Shown one piece after another: positions 26,117 through 35,385 of a stretch of 64,000 nucleotides of DNA. The notes beneath the pieces were generated by a model. It ran no database searches. It saw only the letters and a program-made list of their open reading frames with translations, and was not told where the DNA came from. Positions within the stretch are counted from its first letter, which is position 1. Each line of letters begins with the position of its first letter. The position numbers and the translations under genes are program-made. The stretch is from Sphaerisporangium aureirubrum (lineage in GTDB: Bacteria > Actinomycetota > Actinomycetes > Streptosporangiales > Streptosporangiaceae): the NCBI RefSeq assembly GCF_042658925.1, contig NZ_JBHSRF010000018.1, positions 62,001 through 126,000 on the forward strand. The letters are read 5' to 3'.

Positions 26117-28276
26117 GTGTCGGCGCAGGAAAGACGGCTCTCGGCGATCGGGGAGGCCGCGGCAGGGGTCCTCCGCCACACCGACTACCATCTGGTGCGC
26201 GCCGAGGACGTCGCGGCGGCGGTCCGTCTGTCCAGGGAAGGCCAGAGCGGCCGGCGCAGCGCGGTGTGGCTGTACAACGAGGTCAAGAGCCGCCGGGTGC
26301 TGGTGGCCCTCGCCATCCGGCACGCCTTCGCCGAGTTCGCCGAGCGCAACGGCCCGGCCGAGCCGCCGGGCACGCCGGGCAGCCTGGTGGAGGCGCGCGA
26401 TCTCGTCACCCAGGCGCTGCTCGTGGTGGCGAGGTTCCACCGCGCCGAGTCGTTCCTCACCCGGCAGGTCCAGCTCGGCATCGGCGACATCGCGACGTCG
26501 GAGAAGCGCCAGTCCGCCCCGCAGGGCCCGCCGGTCTGGCCGGGCGGCATCGGCAGGGTCGCCGCCGCCGGCTGGGCGGGCCGGGTGATCGCCTACGCCG
26601 AGCACCTGGCGCCGGTGCTGGCCGCCGCGGCCACCGCGGTGTGCCTTCCCTCGCCCGACTGGGTGCGCGGCTGCGCCGAGAAGCTGTCCCACCTGGCCTT
26701 CGACGCGCTGACCGACGACCCGGACGGCCCGGTGGACCGGCAGGCCGCGGCCCTCAGCGCGCACTGGTACGAGCGGCACCTGGTCCCGCTGGCCGGCACG
26801 TGGATCGACGACCTGGACGTGGCGGAGCGCGCCAGGGACGTCGCCCGGCGCACGGGCGCGGGCACGCGGGCCGAGTCCGACGCCCAGGCCGGGGTGGTGC
26901 GGGCGCTGCTCGACACCGGCATCCTGCTCGACCGGGCCGCGCGCGAGGCGTCCGAGCTGACCAAGCTGCTGTCCCTGCCCGAGGCCCAGTCCCAGAGCGA
27001 CCTGCGCTCACGGTGCGACGTGCTGAGCCGCCGGGGCCTGGCGCTGCTGCGGTTCGGCGACCTGGAGGCGGCCAGGGAGAGCTTCGAGTCGTCCCTGAAG
27101 ATCGCGGAGAACGAGCGGGAGCCGTTCTGCGGCATCGGCGAGGCCTCCTCCTACGCCGCCCGCGCGCGCAACAACCTGGGCGAGGTGCTGGTCGAGGAGG
27201 GCCGCCCGGTGGAGGGCGCCGAGCACATCGACCAGGCCAGCAAGGCCCGCGCCGAGGCCGCCGGGCGGGCGGCGGGCGTGTCGGCCGCCTGGCGCCGCTA
27301 CACCCTGACCGCCCAGGCCGCGGCGCGCGCCGCGACCCGCTCCGGGCGGGTGGTGCAGGGCGTGCGGCTGGCCGAGGCCGTGGTGGCCGACCGCCGAGAG
27401 CGCCTCGGCGAGCTCGGCGACATCAACGTGGTGGCGGCCCGGGTGTCGCTCGGCGAGGCCCTGGTGGAGGCCGGCCACCCGGTGGAGGCCCGCCATCTGC
27501 TCCAGGAGGCGGGACGGCACCGCGCCGACCTGCTCCAGCCGATCGCCTACTGGCCGGGCCACGACACGGTGCGGCTGGCGCAGGCCGAGCTTGCGCTCGA
27601 GGACGGCGGCTCGGCGCTTCGGGTGCTGGAGCGCTCGCCGGTGCTGGACGAGTGGTTCGCCCGGCACGTGTCGTTCCGGCTGTGGGCCGAGGCCCGGGTG
27701 ACGCAGGCGCTGGCCCTCTCGCTCGGCGGCGAGGCCGCCGCGGCGTGCCGGTCGCTGGACGAGCTGACCGGCCTGCTGTCGGGCGCCCGCCCGGACGCGC
27801 TGGTGCTGTCGGCGTGGCGGGCACTGGCGGAGGTCCGGCTGCGCGCCGGGGACCCGGTGGGGGCCACCGCGCCGCTGGAGCGGGTGCGCGCCGCCGAGTC
27901 CCGGCCCGGCGACCCTCCGGGGCGCGCCCGCACCCTGCTGCTGGCGGCGCGCTGCGCGGAGGAGCGGGGCGACGCACTGGGCGCGGCGCGCCACCGGTCG
28001 GCGCTGGCGGCCCTGGTGGACGACGGCCTCGACCGCACCCACCCGCTGCTGCTGGAGTCCCGCTACGACGAGGCGCGCCGCCGCTTCGACGAGGGCCGGT
28101 TCGACGGCCTGGACGAGCTGCTCGCCCCCCTGCTGGACCGCACCCCGCTGGCCCACAACCGGCCGCCCCTCGGCGACGGGCACCCGCTGATGTTCCGCGC
28201 CGTGCTCCTCGCCGACCACAGCGGCGCCGTCCGCATGCCCCAGGCCCCCCGCCAGGTGCTCTGGGAAGACGTCTGA
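26117..28276 (+). CDS. TetR-like HTH regulator fused to a long TPR domain (paralogue 2)
   Basis: 719 residues; GTG 26117 with GAGGAGG 7 nt upstream. Same architecture as the protein at 19410-21671: N-terminal TetR-type HTH (RRLSAIGEAAAGVLRHTDYH ... VWLYNEVKSRRVLVALA), the shared GIGDIATSEKR motif, TPR-like helices (ALLRFGDLEAARESFESSLK, VSLGEALVEAGHPVEARHLL) and a C-terminal LAHNRPPLGDGHPLM. Similarity covers the full length, so the two arose by duplication of a whole gene. It is convergent with the FUSC gene, only 7 bp away. Confidence 0.75.
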   Translation: MSAQERRLSAIGEAAAGVLRHTDYHLVRAEDVAAAVRLSREGQSGRRSAVWLYNEVKSRRVLVALAIRHAFAEFAERNGPAEPPGTPGSLVEARDLVTQALLVVARFHRAESFLTRQVQLGIGDIATSEKRQSAPQGPPVWPGGIGRVAAAGWAGRVIAYAEHLAPVLAAAATAVCLPSPDWVRGCAEKLSHLAFDALTDDPDGPVDRQAAALSAHWYERHLVPLAGTWIDDLDVAERARDVARRTGAGTRAESDAQAGVVRALLDTGILLDRAAREASELTKLLSLPEAQSQSDLRSRCDVLSRRGLALLRFGDLEAARESFESSLKIAENEREPFCGIGEASSYAARARNNLGEVLVEEGRPVEGAEHIDQASKARAEAAGRAAGVSAAWRRYTLTAQAAARAATRSGRVVQGVRLAEAVVADRRERLGELGDINVVAARVSLGEALVEAGHPVEARHLLQEAGRHRADLLQPIAYWPGHDTVRLAQAELALEDGGSALRVLERSPVLDEWFARHVSFRLWAEARVTQALALSLGGEAAAACRSLDELTGLLSGARPDALVLSAWRALAEVRLRAGDPVGATAPLERVRAAESRPGDPPGRARTLLLAARCAEERGDALGAARHRSALAALVDDGLDRTHPLLLESRYDEARRRFDEGRFDGLDELLAPLLDRTPLAHNRPPLGDGHPLMFRAVLLADHSGAVRMPQAPRQVLWEDV

Positions 28277-28283
28277 CCCGGCG

Positions 28284-30242
28284 TCACGACTCGGGCCGGT
28301 AGTACCCGCCGGAGCCGGAGGTCCCGCCGGACAGGGTGGTGCGCAGGCAGCGCATCGTGCGGGCCAGTTCGGTGAGCCCGGCGACCGGGCCGGCGCCGAG
28401 TTCCGCCTCGGGCGCCGGGGGGCGGACCGTACCGCCCGCGCGCAGGTTCTCGGCGATGTCGTCCAGGGAGCGCACCACCGTCTGGACGGCCTCGGGGTCG
28501 GGGGCGCGCCCGCCGTGCTCGGTGCGGGTGACGGCGGCGGCGATGGCGTCGTTCACCTGTTCCAGCGCGGCCAGCGCGGGCAGCCACGTGGTGACCCTCC
28601 TGCTGATCACCGCGGGTTCGGCCACCGCCCGCTGGAACACCGTGCGCAGGTCGGCCAGCGCGTCGTAGACCTCGCGGTGCCGCACGGAGCGCACGGGGTC
28701 GCCGGGCCGGAACGCGTGGCGCAGGTACCGCGCGGTGGCGGACACCGCGCCCGCGAAGCTCGGCCCCACCGGGGCGTGCCAGCTGGCCGGCCAGAACAGG
28801 TACCCGAGCACCAGCACGATGGCGCAGCCGATCAGCGTGTCCACCAGGCGGATCAGCGCGAGCCGGGGCCCGGCGTGGGTGAGCAGGTCGACCAGCAGCA
28901 CCACCAGCGGCGCCTGGAACGTCGTCATCATGCCCCAGTTGCGCTGCTGGCCGTACGGCAGCAGGGCGGCGAACACCGCGATCGCCACCAGCAGCCACGG
29001 GCCGAACGGCACCGCGATCAGGACCACGGTCCCGATCAGCGCGCCGACCACGGTCCCGAGGCCCCGCTGGACCGCCCGGGTGAACACCGACCCGAAGTCG
29101 GGCTTGAGCACCAGCGCCACGGTGAGCATCAGCCAGTAGGAGCGCTCGACCGGGTGGAACCGGCTGAGGGCCGCCGCCACGCCCATGCACAGCGCGAGCC
29201 TGACGGTGTAGACCCGGGTGAGGTGGCCGTACAGCATCTTCTCCCACGCGGCCCGCAGCGAGGCCCCCCGCCCGACCGCCTCGCGCGGCACCTCCGCGTC
29301 GCCCGTCTCGCCGCCGGACACCAGCGTGACCGCCTGCCCGATCCCGTCGCACAGGGCCCGCATGGCCGGGGTGTCGTACGCGCCCTCCGGCGGCGCGGGC
29401 GGCGGGGCGCGGCCGTCCAGGGCGGCGGCGATGTCCCGGACGGTATCCGCCAGCCGCGGCGGGGGCGCGACGCCCTCCTCCGCCAGGGTGACCAGCGCGT
29501 TGCGGATCAGCGAGGCCTGGTTGAGCAGGGCGACCAGCCGGGTGCGCTCGGGATCGGTGCCCGCGGCGGCCGAGCGGGCGCCGAACAGCGTGTCGTACCC
29601 GTGCTTGAGCGCGGCGTCGAACTCGGCGAGCGCCCCGGCCGGGTCGTCGAACAGCCGCCCGAGGACGCGGTACACCTCCAGAACGGCGGTCTGCTCCCCC
29701 GCCCGCGGGCGCAGCGGCCAGCCGGACAGCACCAGAAGCATCGCCCACAGCGCCCCGGCGAGGTACGTCAGCGCGCCGAGCACCGGATGGCCGCTGAGCC
29801 GCACGCCGATGCCGAGCACCGTCATCACCAGCAGCTGGAGCCCCGCCAGCGAGCCCGCGCCCCCGGTCGTGCTGATCAGCGCGGACAGCACGGCCATGAC
29901 GACGACCACCGCCACCGTCCACCAGCCGAGCCCCCGCGTAGCGTCGCCCACTACGAAGCCCACCGCGCCGCCGGCCCCCGCCGCGCCCATGCGGATCACC
30001 CGGCCCCGGTAGGAGCCGCCCCGGTCGGCCAGGGACGCCGCCATGGCGCCCATCGCCGGCAGCAGGCCGAGCGTCACCGACCCGGCGAGCATCGCCGCCA
30101 CCAGCGGGCCGGTCACCGCGACGGCGGTCCGCGCCATGGCGCCCCAGTGCGGGCGTCCCGGCGCGGGGCGCACCGTCTCCACCAGCCAGCCGGGCGCCAC
30201 GTCGGCCAGCTGGCCCACCTGGTGGCGGAACGGGAGGCGCAT
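28284..30242 (-). CDS. FUSC-family inner-membrane transporter
   Basis: 652 residues. The fusaric-acid-resistance/aromatic-acid-efflux (AaeB/YccS-like) architecture is two bundles of membrane helices (~40-170 and ~370-510), each followed by a long helical cytoplasmic region. The second bundle has YWLMLTVALVLKPDFGSVFT and RGLGTVVGALIGTVVL, the usual FUSC signature. It begins 9 bp after the molybdenum subunit gene, so it is probably the last gene of the aldehyde oxidoreductase operon. That context suggests export of carboxylic acids made by the oxidoreductase; this is inference. Confidence 0.85.
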   Translation of the reverse strand: MRLPFRHQVGQLADVAPGWLVETVRPAPGRPHWGAMARTAVAVTGPLVAAMLAGSVTLGLLPAMGAMAASLADRGGSYRGRVIRMGAAGAGGAVGFVVGDATRGLGWWTVAVVVVMAVLSALISTTGGAGSLAGLQLLVMTVLGIGVRLSGHPVLGALTYLAGALWAMLLVLSGWPLRPRAGEQTAVLEVYRVLGRLFDDPAGALAEFDAALKHGYDTLFGARSAAAGTDPERTRLVALLNQASLIRNALVTLAEEGVAPPPRLADTVRDIAAALDGRAPPPAPPEGAYDTPAMRALCDGIGQAVTLVSGGETGDAEVPREAVGRGASLRAAWEKMLYGHLTRVYTVRLALCMGVAAALSRFHPVERSYWLMLTVALVLKPDFGSVFTRAVQRGLGTVVGALIGTVVLIAVPFGPWLLVAIAVFAALLPYGQQRNWGMMTTFQAPLVVLLVDLLTHAGPRLALIRLVDTLIGCAIVLVLGYLFWPASWHAPVGPSFAGAVSATARYLRHAFRPGDPVRSVRHREVYDALADLRTVFQRAVAEPAVISRRVTTWLPALAALEQVNDAIAAAVTRTEHGGRAPDPEAVQTVVRSLDDIAENLRAGGTVRPPAPEAELGAGPVAGLTELARTMRCLRTTLSGGTSGSGGYYRPES

Positions 30243-30251
30243 CGGGCGGGG

Positions 30252-32342
30252 TCAGCCGATCAGCTTGTCCAGGCGGATCGGCAGGTCGCGCACCCGGACG
30301 CCGGTCGCGTGGTGGACGGCGTTGGCGATCGCCGCGGAGGCGCCGACGATGCCGATCTCGCCGATGCCCTTGCTGCCCATCGGGTTGAGGTGCGGGTCCT
30401 CCTCCTCCACCCAGACCGCCTCGATGTCCCGCACGTCGGCGCAGGCCGCGATGTGGTACTGGGCGAGGTCGTTGTTGAGGTAGTCGCCGAACTCGGTGTC
30501 GAGCACGCTCTCCTCCAGCAGGGCCATCGAAAGGCCCATCGTCATGCCGCCGACGAACTGCGATCGCGCCGTCCGCGGGTTGAGGATCCGCCCCGCGGCG
30601 AACACGCCGAGCATCCGCAGCACCCGGGTCTCCCCGGTGGCGGCGTCCACCCCGACCTCGGCGAACTGCGCGCCGAAGGCGTGGCGTGAGTACTCCTCCT
30701 GGGTCTTGACCTCCTCGGCGGTGTCGGCGCTCGCCTCCAGCCCCAGCGGGGGCACCGTGCCGCCCCACGAGGTCAGCTCGCGGTTCATCGCCTCGCAGGC
30801 GCGCACCACGGCGGTGCCCCACGAGGCGGTGCCCATGGAGCCGCCCGCGATCGCCCCGGCGGGCAGGGCGCTGTCGCCGACCACCACCCGGACGGCGTCC
30901 AGCGGCACGCCGAGCGTGTCGGCGGCGATCTGGGTGAGCACGGTCCTGGCGCCGGTGCCGATCTCGGCGGCGGCGATCCGCACGGTGAACCCGCCCCCCG
31001 GCTCGGCCCGCGCGGTGGCCCGCGAGGGCCTGCGCAGGACGGGATAGGTGGAGGCGGCCACGCCGGTGCCGACCAGGAACCGCCCGGCGCGCCGGACGCC
31101 GGGCTTCGGGTCGCGCCCGGCCCAGCCGAACCGGCGGGCGCCCTCCCGCAGGCAGGCCACCAGGTTGCGCGAGCTGAACGGCAGCCCGCTCTCGGGGTCG
31201 GCGGCGGGCTCGTTGCGCACGCGCAGCTCGACGGGGTCGACGCCGCAGGCGACGGCCAGCTCGTCCATGGCCGACTCCAGCGCGAACATGCCGGGCGCCT
31301 CGCCCGGGGCGCGCATCCACGTGGGGGTCGGCACGTCCAGACGCACCAGCCGGTGCGTGGTGCTCCGGTGGGGCGCGGCGTACATGATCCGCGTCGCGGC
31401 GGCGGCCTGCTCGGCGAACTCGCCGACGGTGGAGGTCTGCTCGTACACGTCGTGGGTGATCGCGATCAGCCGCCCGTCGCGTTCCGCGCCGAGCCGCACC
31501 CGCTGGATGGTGGGGGTGCGGTAGCCGGTGACGGAGAACATCTCGTGCCGGGTGACGGCGACCTTGACGGGGCGGCCCACCTGTTTGGCCGCCAGCACGG
31601 CCAGCACCACGTGCGGGTGGAGGGCCAGCTTGGAGCCGAAGCCGCCGCCGACGTACGGCGAGACGACGCGCACCTGGGCGGGCGGCATGCCGAACAGCGC
31701 GGCGAGCCGGTCGCGGGACGCGGCGGGGCCCTGGGTGGAGTCGTAGACGGTCAGCCCGTCGCCCTCCCACACCGCGACGGTGGCGTGCGGCTCCATGGGG
31801 TTGTGGTGCTCGGCGGGCGTGCGGTAGGTCTCGTCGACCACGACGGGGGCCGCGGCGAGCGCCGCCTCCGGGTCGCCCCGCAGGGTGTCGGCGGGCAGCG
31901 CGGGGTTGACGTGGGAGGGCCTGTACAGGCCGGGGTGGTCGGCGCGCAGCTCGACGTCGTGCGGCTCGGCGCTGTACTCCACGTGCAGCGTCCTGGCCGC
32001 CTCGCGCGCCTGCTCGTACGTCGCGGCGATCACGGCCGCGACGTACTGGCCCCGGTAGGCGACCCGCCGGGACTGCAGCACGGCCGCGTCGGCGCCCTCC
32101 CCGGCGGCGAGCCTCGGCGCGTTGGCGCACCACATCGCGGCGATCACCCCGGGCGAGGTGAGCACCGAGTCCACGTCGACCCGGGTGACCTCCCCGCGCG
32201 CCACGGTGGCCTGGACCGGCACCGCGTACACGGGGGACGCCGGGCCGTTCTCGTAGGCGTACCGCGCCTCGCCGGTGACCTTGGCGAGCCCGTCGACCCG
32301 CTCGACGGGCGCGCCGAGGCTGCGGGGCGTGGTGACGGTCAT
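30252..32342 (-). CDS. Molybdenum-binding subunit of PaoABC-type aldehyde oxidoreductase
   Basis: 696 residues; ATG 32342 overlaps the FAD-subunit stop (ATGA). The large subunit of a xanthine-oxidase-family enzyme carries the Mo cofactor and substrate site. Features are the N-terminal ERVDGLAKVTGEARYAYE, cofactor loops VSPYVGGGFGSK and RAPGEAPGMFALESAMDELA, GSMGTASWG, and the catalytic Glu near 662 in GSKGIGEIG. Length and gene order (2Fe-2S, FAD, Mo) match periplasmic/cytosolic aldehyde oxidoreductases such as E. coli PaoC rather than single-chain xanthine dehydrogenases. No XdhC/PaoD-type maturation gene is seen in the window. Confidence 0.9.
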   Translation of the reverse strand: MTVTTPRSLGAPVERVDGLAKVTGEARYAYENGPASPVYAVPVQATVARGEVTRVDVDSVLTSPGVIAAMWCANAPRLAAGEGADAAVLQSRRVAYRGQYVAAVIAATYEQAREAARTLHVEYSAEPHDVELRADHPGLYRPSHVNPALPADTLRGDPEAALAAAPVVVDETYRTPAEHHNPMEPHATVAVWEGDGLTVYDSTQGPAASRDRLAALFGMPPAQVRVVSPYVGGGFGSKLALHPHVVLAVLAAKQVGRPVKVAVTRHEMFSVTGYRTPTIQRVRLGAERDGRLIAITHDVYEQTSTVGEFAEQAAAATRIMYAAPHRSTTHRLVRLDVPTPTWMRAPGEAPGMFALESAMDELAVACGVDPVELRVRNEPAADPESGLPFSSRNLVACLREGARRFGWAGRDPKPGVRRAGRFLVGTGVAASTYPVLRRPSRATARAEPGGGFTVRIAAAEIGTGARTVLTQIAADTLGVPLDAVRVVVGDSALPAGAIAGGSMGTASWGTAVVRACEAMNRELTSWGGTVPPLGLEASADTAEEVKTQEEYSRHAFGAQFAEVGVDAATGETRVLRMLGVFAAGRILNPRTARSQFVGGMTMGLSMALLEESVLDTEFGDYLNNDLAQYHIAACADVRDIEAVWVEEEDPHLNPMGSKGIGEIGIVGASAAIANAVHHATGVRVRDLPIRLDKLIG

Positions 32343-33346
32343 CGCGCCTCCGCCGGCCGGGCGGGACCTTCCGCCAGGCCCATGAGCACCTGGACCAGCA
32401 GGTTCCGGGCCAGGGGGATCTTGTAGGCGTTGCGCGGCAGCGGGACGGCCTGGTCGAGCTCGGCACGGGCGGCGCGGGCGAACGTCTCCTCGGTGGCCGG
32501 GGCGCCGCGCAGGGCCCGCTCGGCCTCCCAGGCCCGCCAGGGCGCGTGGGCGACGGCGCCGAGAGCGACACGGCAGTCGCGCACGGTCCCGTCGGCGACG
32601 TCCAGCGCGGCGGCCACCGACAGCACGGCGAACGAGAACGACGCCCGGTCCCTGACCTTGCGGTAGCGCGACCTGGCGGCCATCGGCAGCGCCGGCAGCT
32701 CCACGGCGGTGATCAGCTCGCCGGGGGCGAGCCGGGTGTCGTGGGCGGGGTCGTGGCCGGGGAGGCGGTGCAGGCCGGGCATCGGCACCTCGCGCGGGCC
32801 GCCGGGTCCCTCGACGCGCACGGTCGCGCCGAGGGCGGTGAGCGCCACCGCCAGGTCGGAGGGGTGGGTGGCGACGCATTCCTCGGAGTGGCCGAGGATC
32901 GCCAGGTTGCGGTGGTCGCCGGCGCGGGCGGGGCAGCCGGTGCCGGGCTCCCGCTTGTTGCAGGGCTTGGTCACGTCCTGGAAGTAGGAGCAGCGGGTGC
33001 GTTGCAGCAGGTTGCCCGCCACGGTGGCCATGTTGCGGATCTGCCCGGAGGCGCCGGACAGCAGGGCCTCGGCGAGCACCGGGTAGCGCCGTCGCACCAG
33101 GGGGTGGGCCGCCAGGTCGCCGTTGCGCACGGCCCCGCCGATCAGCAGCCCCCCGGCCGGGGTCTCCTCGACGACGTCCGCGGCGAGGCGTGACACGTCG
33201 ACGAGCGCGTCCGGGGTGGCGACGCCGAGGCGCATCAGGTCCACGAGGTTGGTGCCCCCGCCGAGGTACACGGCGCCCGGCCGCCCCCCGGCCGCGGCCA
33301 CCGCCGCCGCGGCGCTGTCGGCCCGCTGGTAGGTGAACGGCCTCAC
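32339..33346 (-). CDS. FAD subunit of PaoABC-type aldehyde oxidoreductase, with extra FeS motif
   Basis: 335 residues; GTG 33346 overlaps the stop of the 2Fe-2S subunit gene (GTGA). The FAD-binding domain has YLGGGTNLVDLM and GQIRNMATVAGNLLQRTRC. Four Cys at about 119, 129, 138 and 157 (TRCSYFQD, KPCNKREP, TGCPAR, EECVATHPSD) form the inserted loop that binds an additional [4Fe-4S] cluster in E. coli PaoB-type subunits. This places the enzyme in the PaoABC/YagTSR branch. The C-terminal domain is the usual CO-dehydrogenase-flavoprotein type. Confidence 0.9.
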   Translation of the reverse strand: MRPFTYQRADSAAAAVAAAGGRPGAVYLGGGTNLVDLMRLGVATPDALVDVSRLAADVVEETPAGGLLIGGAVRNGDLAAHPLVRRRYPVLAEALLSGASGQIRNMATVAGNLLQRTRCSYFQDVTKPCNKREPGTGCPARAGDHRNLAILGHSEECVATHPSDLAVALTALGATVRVEGPGGPREVPMPGLHRLPGHDPAHDTRLAPGELITAVELPALPMAARSRYRKVRDRASFSFAVLSVAAALDVADGTVRDCRVALGAVAHAPWRAWEAERALRGAPATEETFARAARAELDQAVPLPRNAYKIPLARNLLVQVLMGLAEGPARPAEAR

Positions 33347-33894
33347 GGCGCCACCTGGCGGATCGCGGCGACGATGCCGGGATAGGCGCCGCACCGGCAG
33401 AGGTTGCCGCTCATGCGCTCGCGGATCTCGGCGTCGTCCAGCCCGGGGGCCGCGGTGAGGTCCTCGGTCACCGCGCTCGGCCAGCCGTCGGCGGCCTCGG
33501 CCAGCATGCCGATCGCCGAGCACAGCTGGCCGGAGGTGCAGTAGCCGCACTGGAAGGCGTCGTGCTCGATGAACGCCCGCTGCAGCGGATGCGGCACGCC
33601 GTCCCGCGCCAGCCCCTCGACGGTCGTGATGGCGCGGTCGTCCACGGTGACGGTCAGGGTGAGGCAGGACTTGACGCGGCGCCCGTCGGCGAGCACGGTG
33701 CAGGCGCCGCACTGGCCGTGGTCGCAGCCCTTCTTGGTGCCGGTCAGGTCGAGGCGCTCACGCAGCGTGTCCAGCAGCGTCTCGCGCGTGTCGACGGTGA
33801 CCGGGTAGGTGCCGTCGTTGATCGACAGCCGTAGTTCCACGGTGATCGGGGCCAGGGCGGCGTCGTCTCGGGTCGTGTTCGGTTCGCCGTTCAC
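33343..33894 (-). CDS. [2Fe-2S] subunit of PaoABC-type aldehyde oxidoreductase
   Basis: 183 residues; GTG 33894 after a GGGGAG site. Electron-transfer subunit. The plant-ferredoxin-like cluster site is GCDHGQCGACTVL and the second cluster site is FQCGYCTSGQ with NLCRCGAY. No Tat signal is visible at the N-terminus, so unlike the periplasmic E. coli enzyme this complex is probably cytoplasmic. It is the first gene of the operon and divergent from the XRE-cupin regulator. Confidence 0.92.
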   Translation of the reverse strand: MNGEPNTTRDDAALAPITVELRLSINDGTYPVTVDTRETLLDTLRERLDLTGTKKGCDHGQCGACTVLADGRRVKSCLTLTVTVDDRAITTVEGLARDGVPHPLQRAFIEHDAFQCGYCTSGQLCSAIGMLAEAADGWPSAVTEDLTAAPGLDDAEIRERMSGNLCRCGAYPGIVAAIRQVAP

Positions 33895-34077
33895 CCGCGC
33901 TCCCCTACCCGCGAGCCGGTCTGCGCTACCCCATGAATTTCACAAGCCCGTTCACCGATTCGCGCGCCGGGCGCCCGATGACGCCCGGTTGGCACGCCGA
34001 GCCGGGCTGTTGTGAAATATGTCTGGCCGGAGCGGGACCGCGCGGCCGCGCCGCTTCGACCGACAGGAGGCTTCCCG

Positions 34078-34725
34078 GTGGGCACATCGGAGCGACGGGA
34101 CCACCCGCGCCGCGAGGACGAGGCCGGCGAGCGGGAGCGCCAGGACGCGGTGGGCGCCCGGATGCGCCGGTTCCGCAAGGAACGCGGCCTGACCCTGCGG
34201 GGCCTGTCCACCCGTTCCGGTCTGTCGATCGGCTTCCTGTCCCAGGTGGAGCGGGGGATCTCCTCCATCGGGCTGACCGCGCTCGGCGGCGTGGCGGCGG
34301 CGCTGGACCGCGGCGTGGCCGACTTCTTCGAGCCCGAGCACGAGGACGGCGGTGGGGACACGGGGGCGACGGTGGCCCGGCTGCCGTCCCACTTCACGCT
34401 GACCCGGGCGCAGACGCCGTCCACCGAGTACGTCTCGGGCCAGCAGACCTACCGCATGCTGTCCACGCGCGGGCCGAACCTGCTGCTCGAACCGCTGCTG
34501 GTGCGCATCGCGCCCGGGGGGCGCCGCGAGGACGCCTACGGCCACGCCGGCGAGGAGTTCGCCTACGTGCTGGAGGGCGAGCTGTTGTACGAGGTGGACG
34601 GCGTGGAGCACCGGTTGCTCGCCGGGGACAGCGTCCACCTGCGCTCCACCGTGCCGCACAGCATGTACAACGACACCGACCGGGTCACCACGGTCGTCTC
34701 GGTGGTGACACCGCGCCTGTTCTGA
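34078..34725 (+). CDS. XRE-family regulator with cupin sensor domain
   Basis: 215 residues; GTG 34078 with AGGAGG 7 nt upstream. The N-terminal HTH (~29-85: FRKERGLTLRGLSTRSGLSI ... LSQVERG) is followed by a cupin domain (~120-210: EPLLVRIAPGGRREDAYGHA, EEFAYVLEGELLYEV, VHLRSTVPHSMYN). Proteins of this design bind small metabolites in the cupin and control adjacent catabolic or detoxification genes. Its position across a 183-bp divergent gap from the aldehyde oxidoreductase operon makes that operon the likely target. Confidence 0.9.
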   Translation: MGTSERRDHPRREDEAGERERQDAVGARMRRFRKERGLTLRGLSTRSGLSIGFLSQVERGISSIGLTALGGVAAALDRGVADFFEPEHEDGGGDTGATVARLPSHFTLTRAQTPSTEYVSGQQTYRMLSTRGPNLLLEPLLVRIAPGGRREDAYGHAGEEFAYVLEGELLYEVDGVEHRLLAGDSVHLRSTVPHSMYNDTDRVTTVVSVVTPRLF

Positions 34726-34873
34726 TCACCCCGGCCGCCTCCCCGCAGCACCAAGTTCACGGCCATGTTCACTCGCATAGAATTCCGGTGAAATGACCTG
34801 AAGGCGGTTCCGCCGATTCACCGGTGGAACGCGAGGCCGGGGGCGGCTTCCGGGTTACGGACGGAGCGTGGCC

Positions 34874-35314
34874 GTGGACACGATGGACTGGGCGTTGCTG
34901 ACCGAGCTGCAGGCGGACGCGCGGCTGTCCTACAACGAGCTGTCCCGCCGGGTCCACCTGTCGGCGCCCGCGGTGGCCGAGCGGGTGCGGCGCCTGGAGG
35001 AGACCGGCGTGATCGCCGGGTACCACGCCCGGGTCGACCTCGCCGCCGCCGGGCGCAAGGTCAGCGCGCTGGTCCGCATGTCCTGCTACGGCGTGCGCTG
35101 CGTGCTGCGCGACGACAGGGCGCTGGCGTGGCCGGAGATCGTCGAGGTGCACCGGGTCACCGGCGACACCTGCTGCCTGCTGCGCGTCGCCACCACCTCG
35201 ATGGGCGCGTTCGAGGAGCTGATCGACCGGCTGGCCCCCTACGGCCAGCCCTCCAGCATGATGATGTTGTCCAGCCCGCTCCCCTGGCGCGCCCTCACCC
35301 CGCCGGAGGGGTGA
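34874..35314 (+). CDS. Lrp/AsnC-family transcriptional regulator
   Basis: 146 residues. GTG 34874 is 7 nt after GGAG; GTG 34868 is too close to it. The N-terminal HTH is MDWALLTELQADARLSYNEL, then SAPAVAERVRRLEETGVIAG, and the C-terminal RAM effector domain has VHRVTGDTCCLLRVATTSM. Such proteins respond to amino acids or other small ligands. It lies just before the glnH end (convergent), so either the upstream oxidoreductase region or the amino-acid-sensing module could be its target. Confidence 0.9.
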   Translation: MDTMDWALLTELQADARLSYNELSRRVHLSAPAVAERVRRLEETGVIAGYHARVDLAAAGRKVSALVRMSCYGVRCVLRDDRALAWPEIVEVHRVTGDTCCLLRVATTSMGAFEELIDRLAPYGQPSSMMMLSSPLPWRALTPPEG

Positions 35315-35358
35315 CCGCGCGCCCGCGGCGGTGACGGCGCTCCACCGGCCCGGACCGG

Positions 35359-35381
35359 CCGGGGCGGACGCGCCGCCCCGG
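35359..35381. terminator. GC hairpin between lrp-like and glnH genes
   Basis: Nine-base-pair stem CCGGGGCGG/CCGCCCCGG with a 5-nt ACGCG loop between convergent gene ends, 5 nt from the end of glnH. Confidence 0.6.
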
Positions 35382-35385
35382 GGGC

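Noticed and set aside
28063..32571. Very long open frame on the minus strand across FUSC and molybdenum-subunit genes
   Set aside because: It is out of frame with two clearly homologous proteins and its translation is Arg/Gly/Ala-rich with no domain; such frames are common in high-GC DNA.
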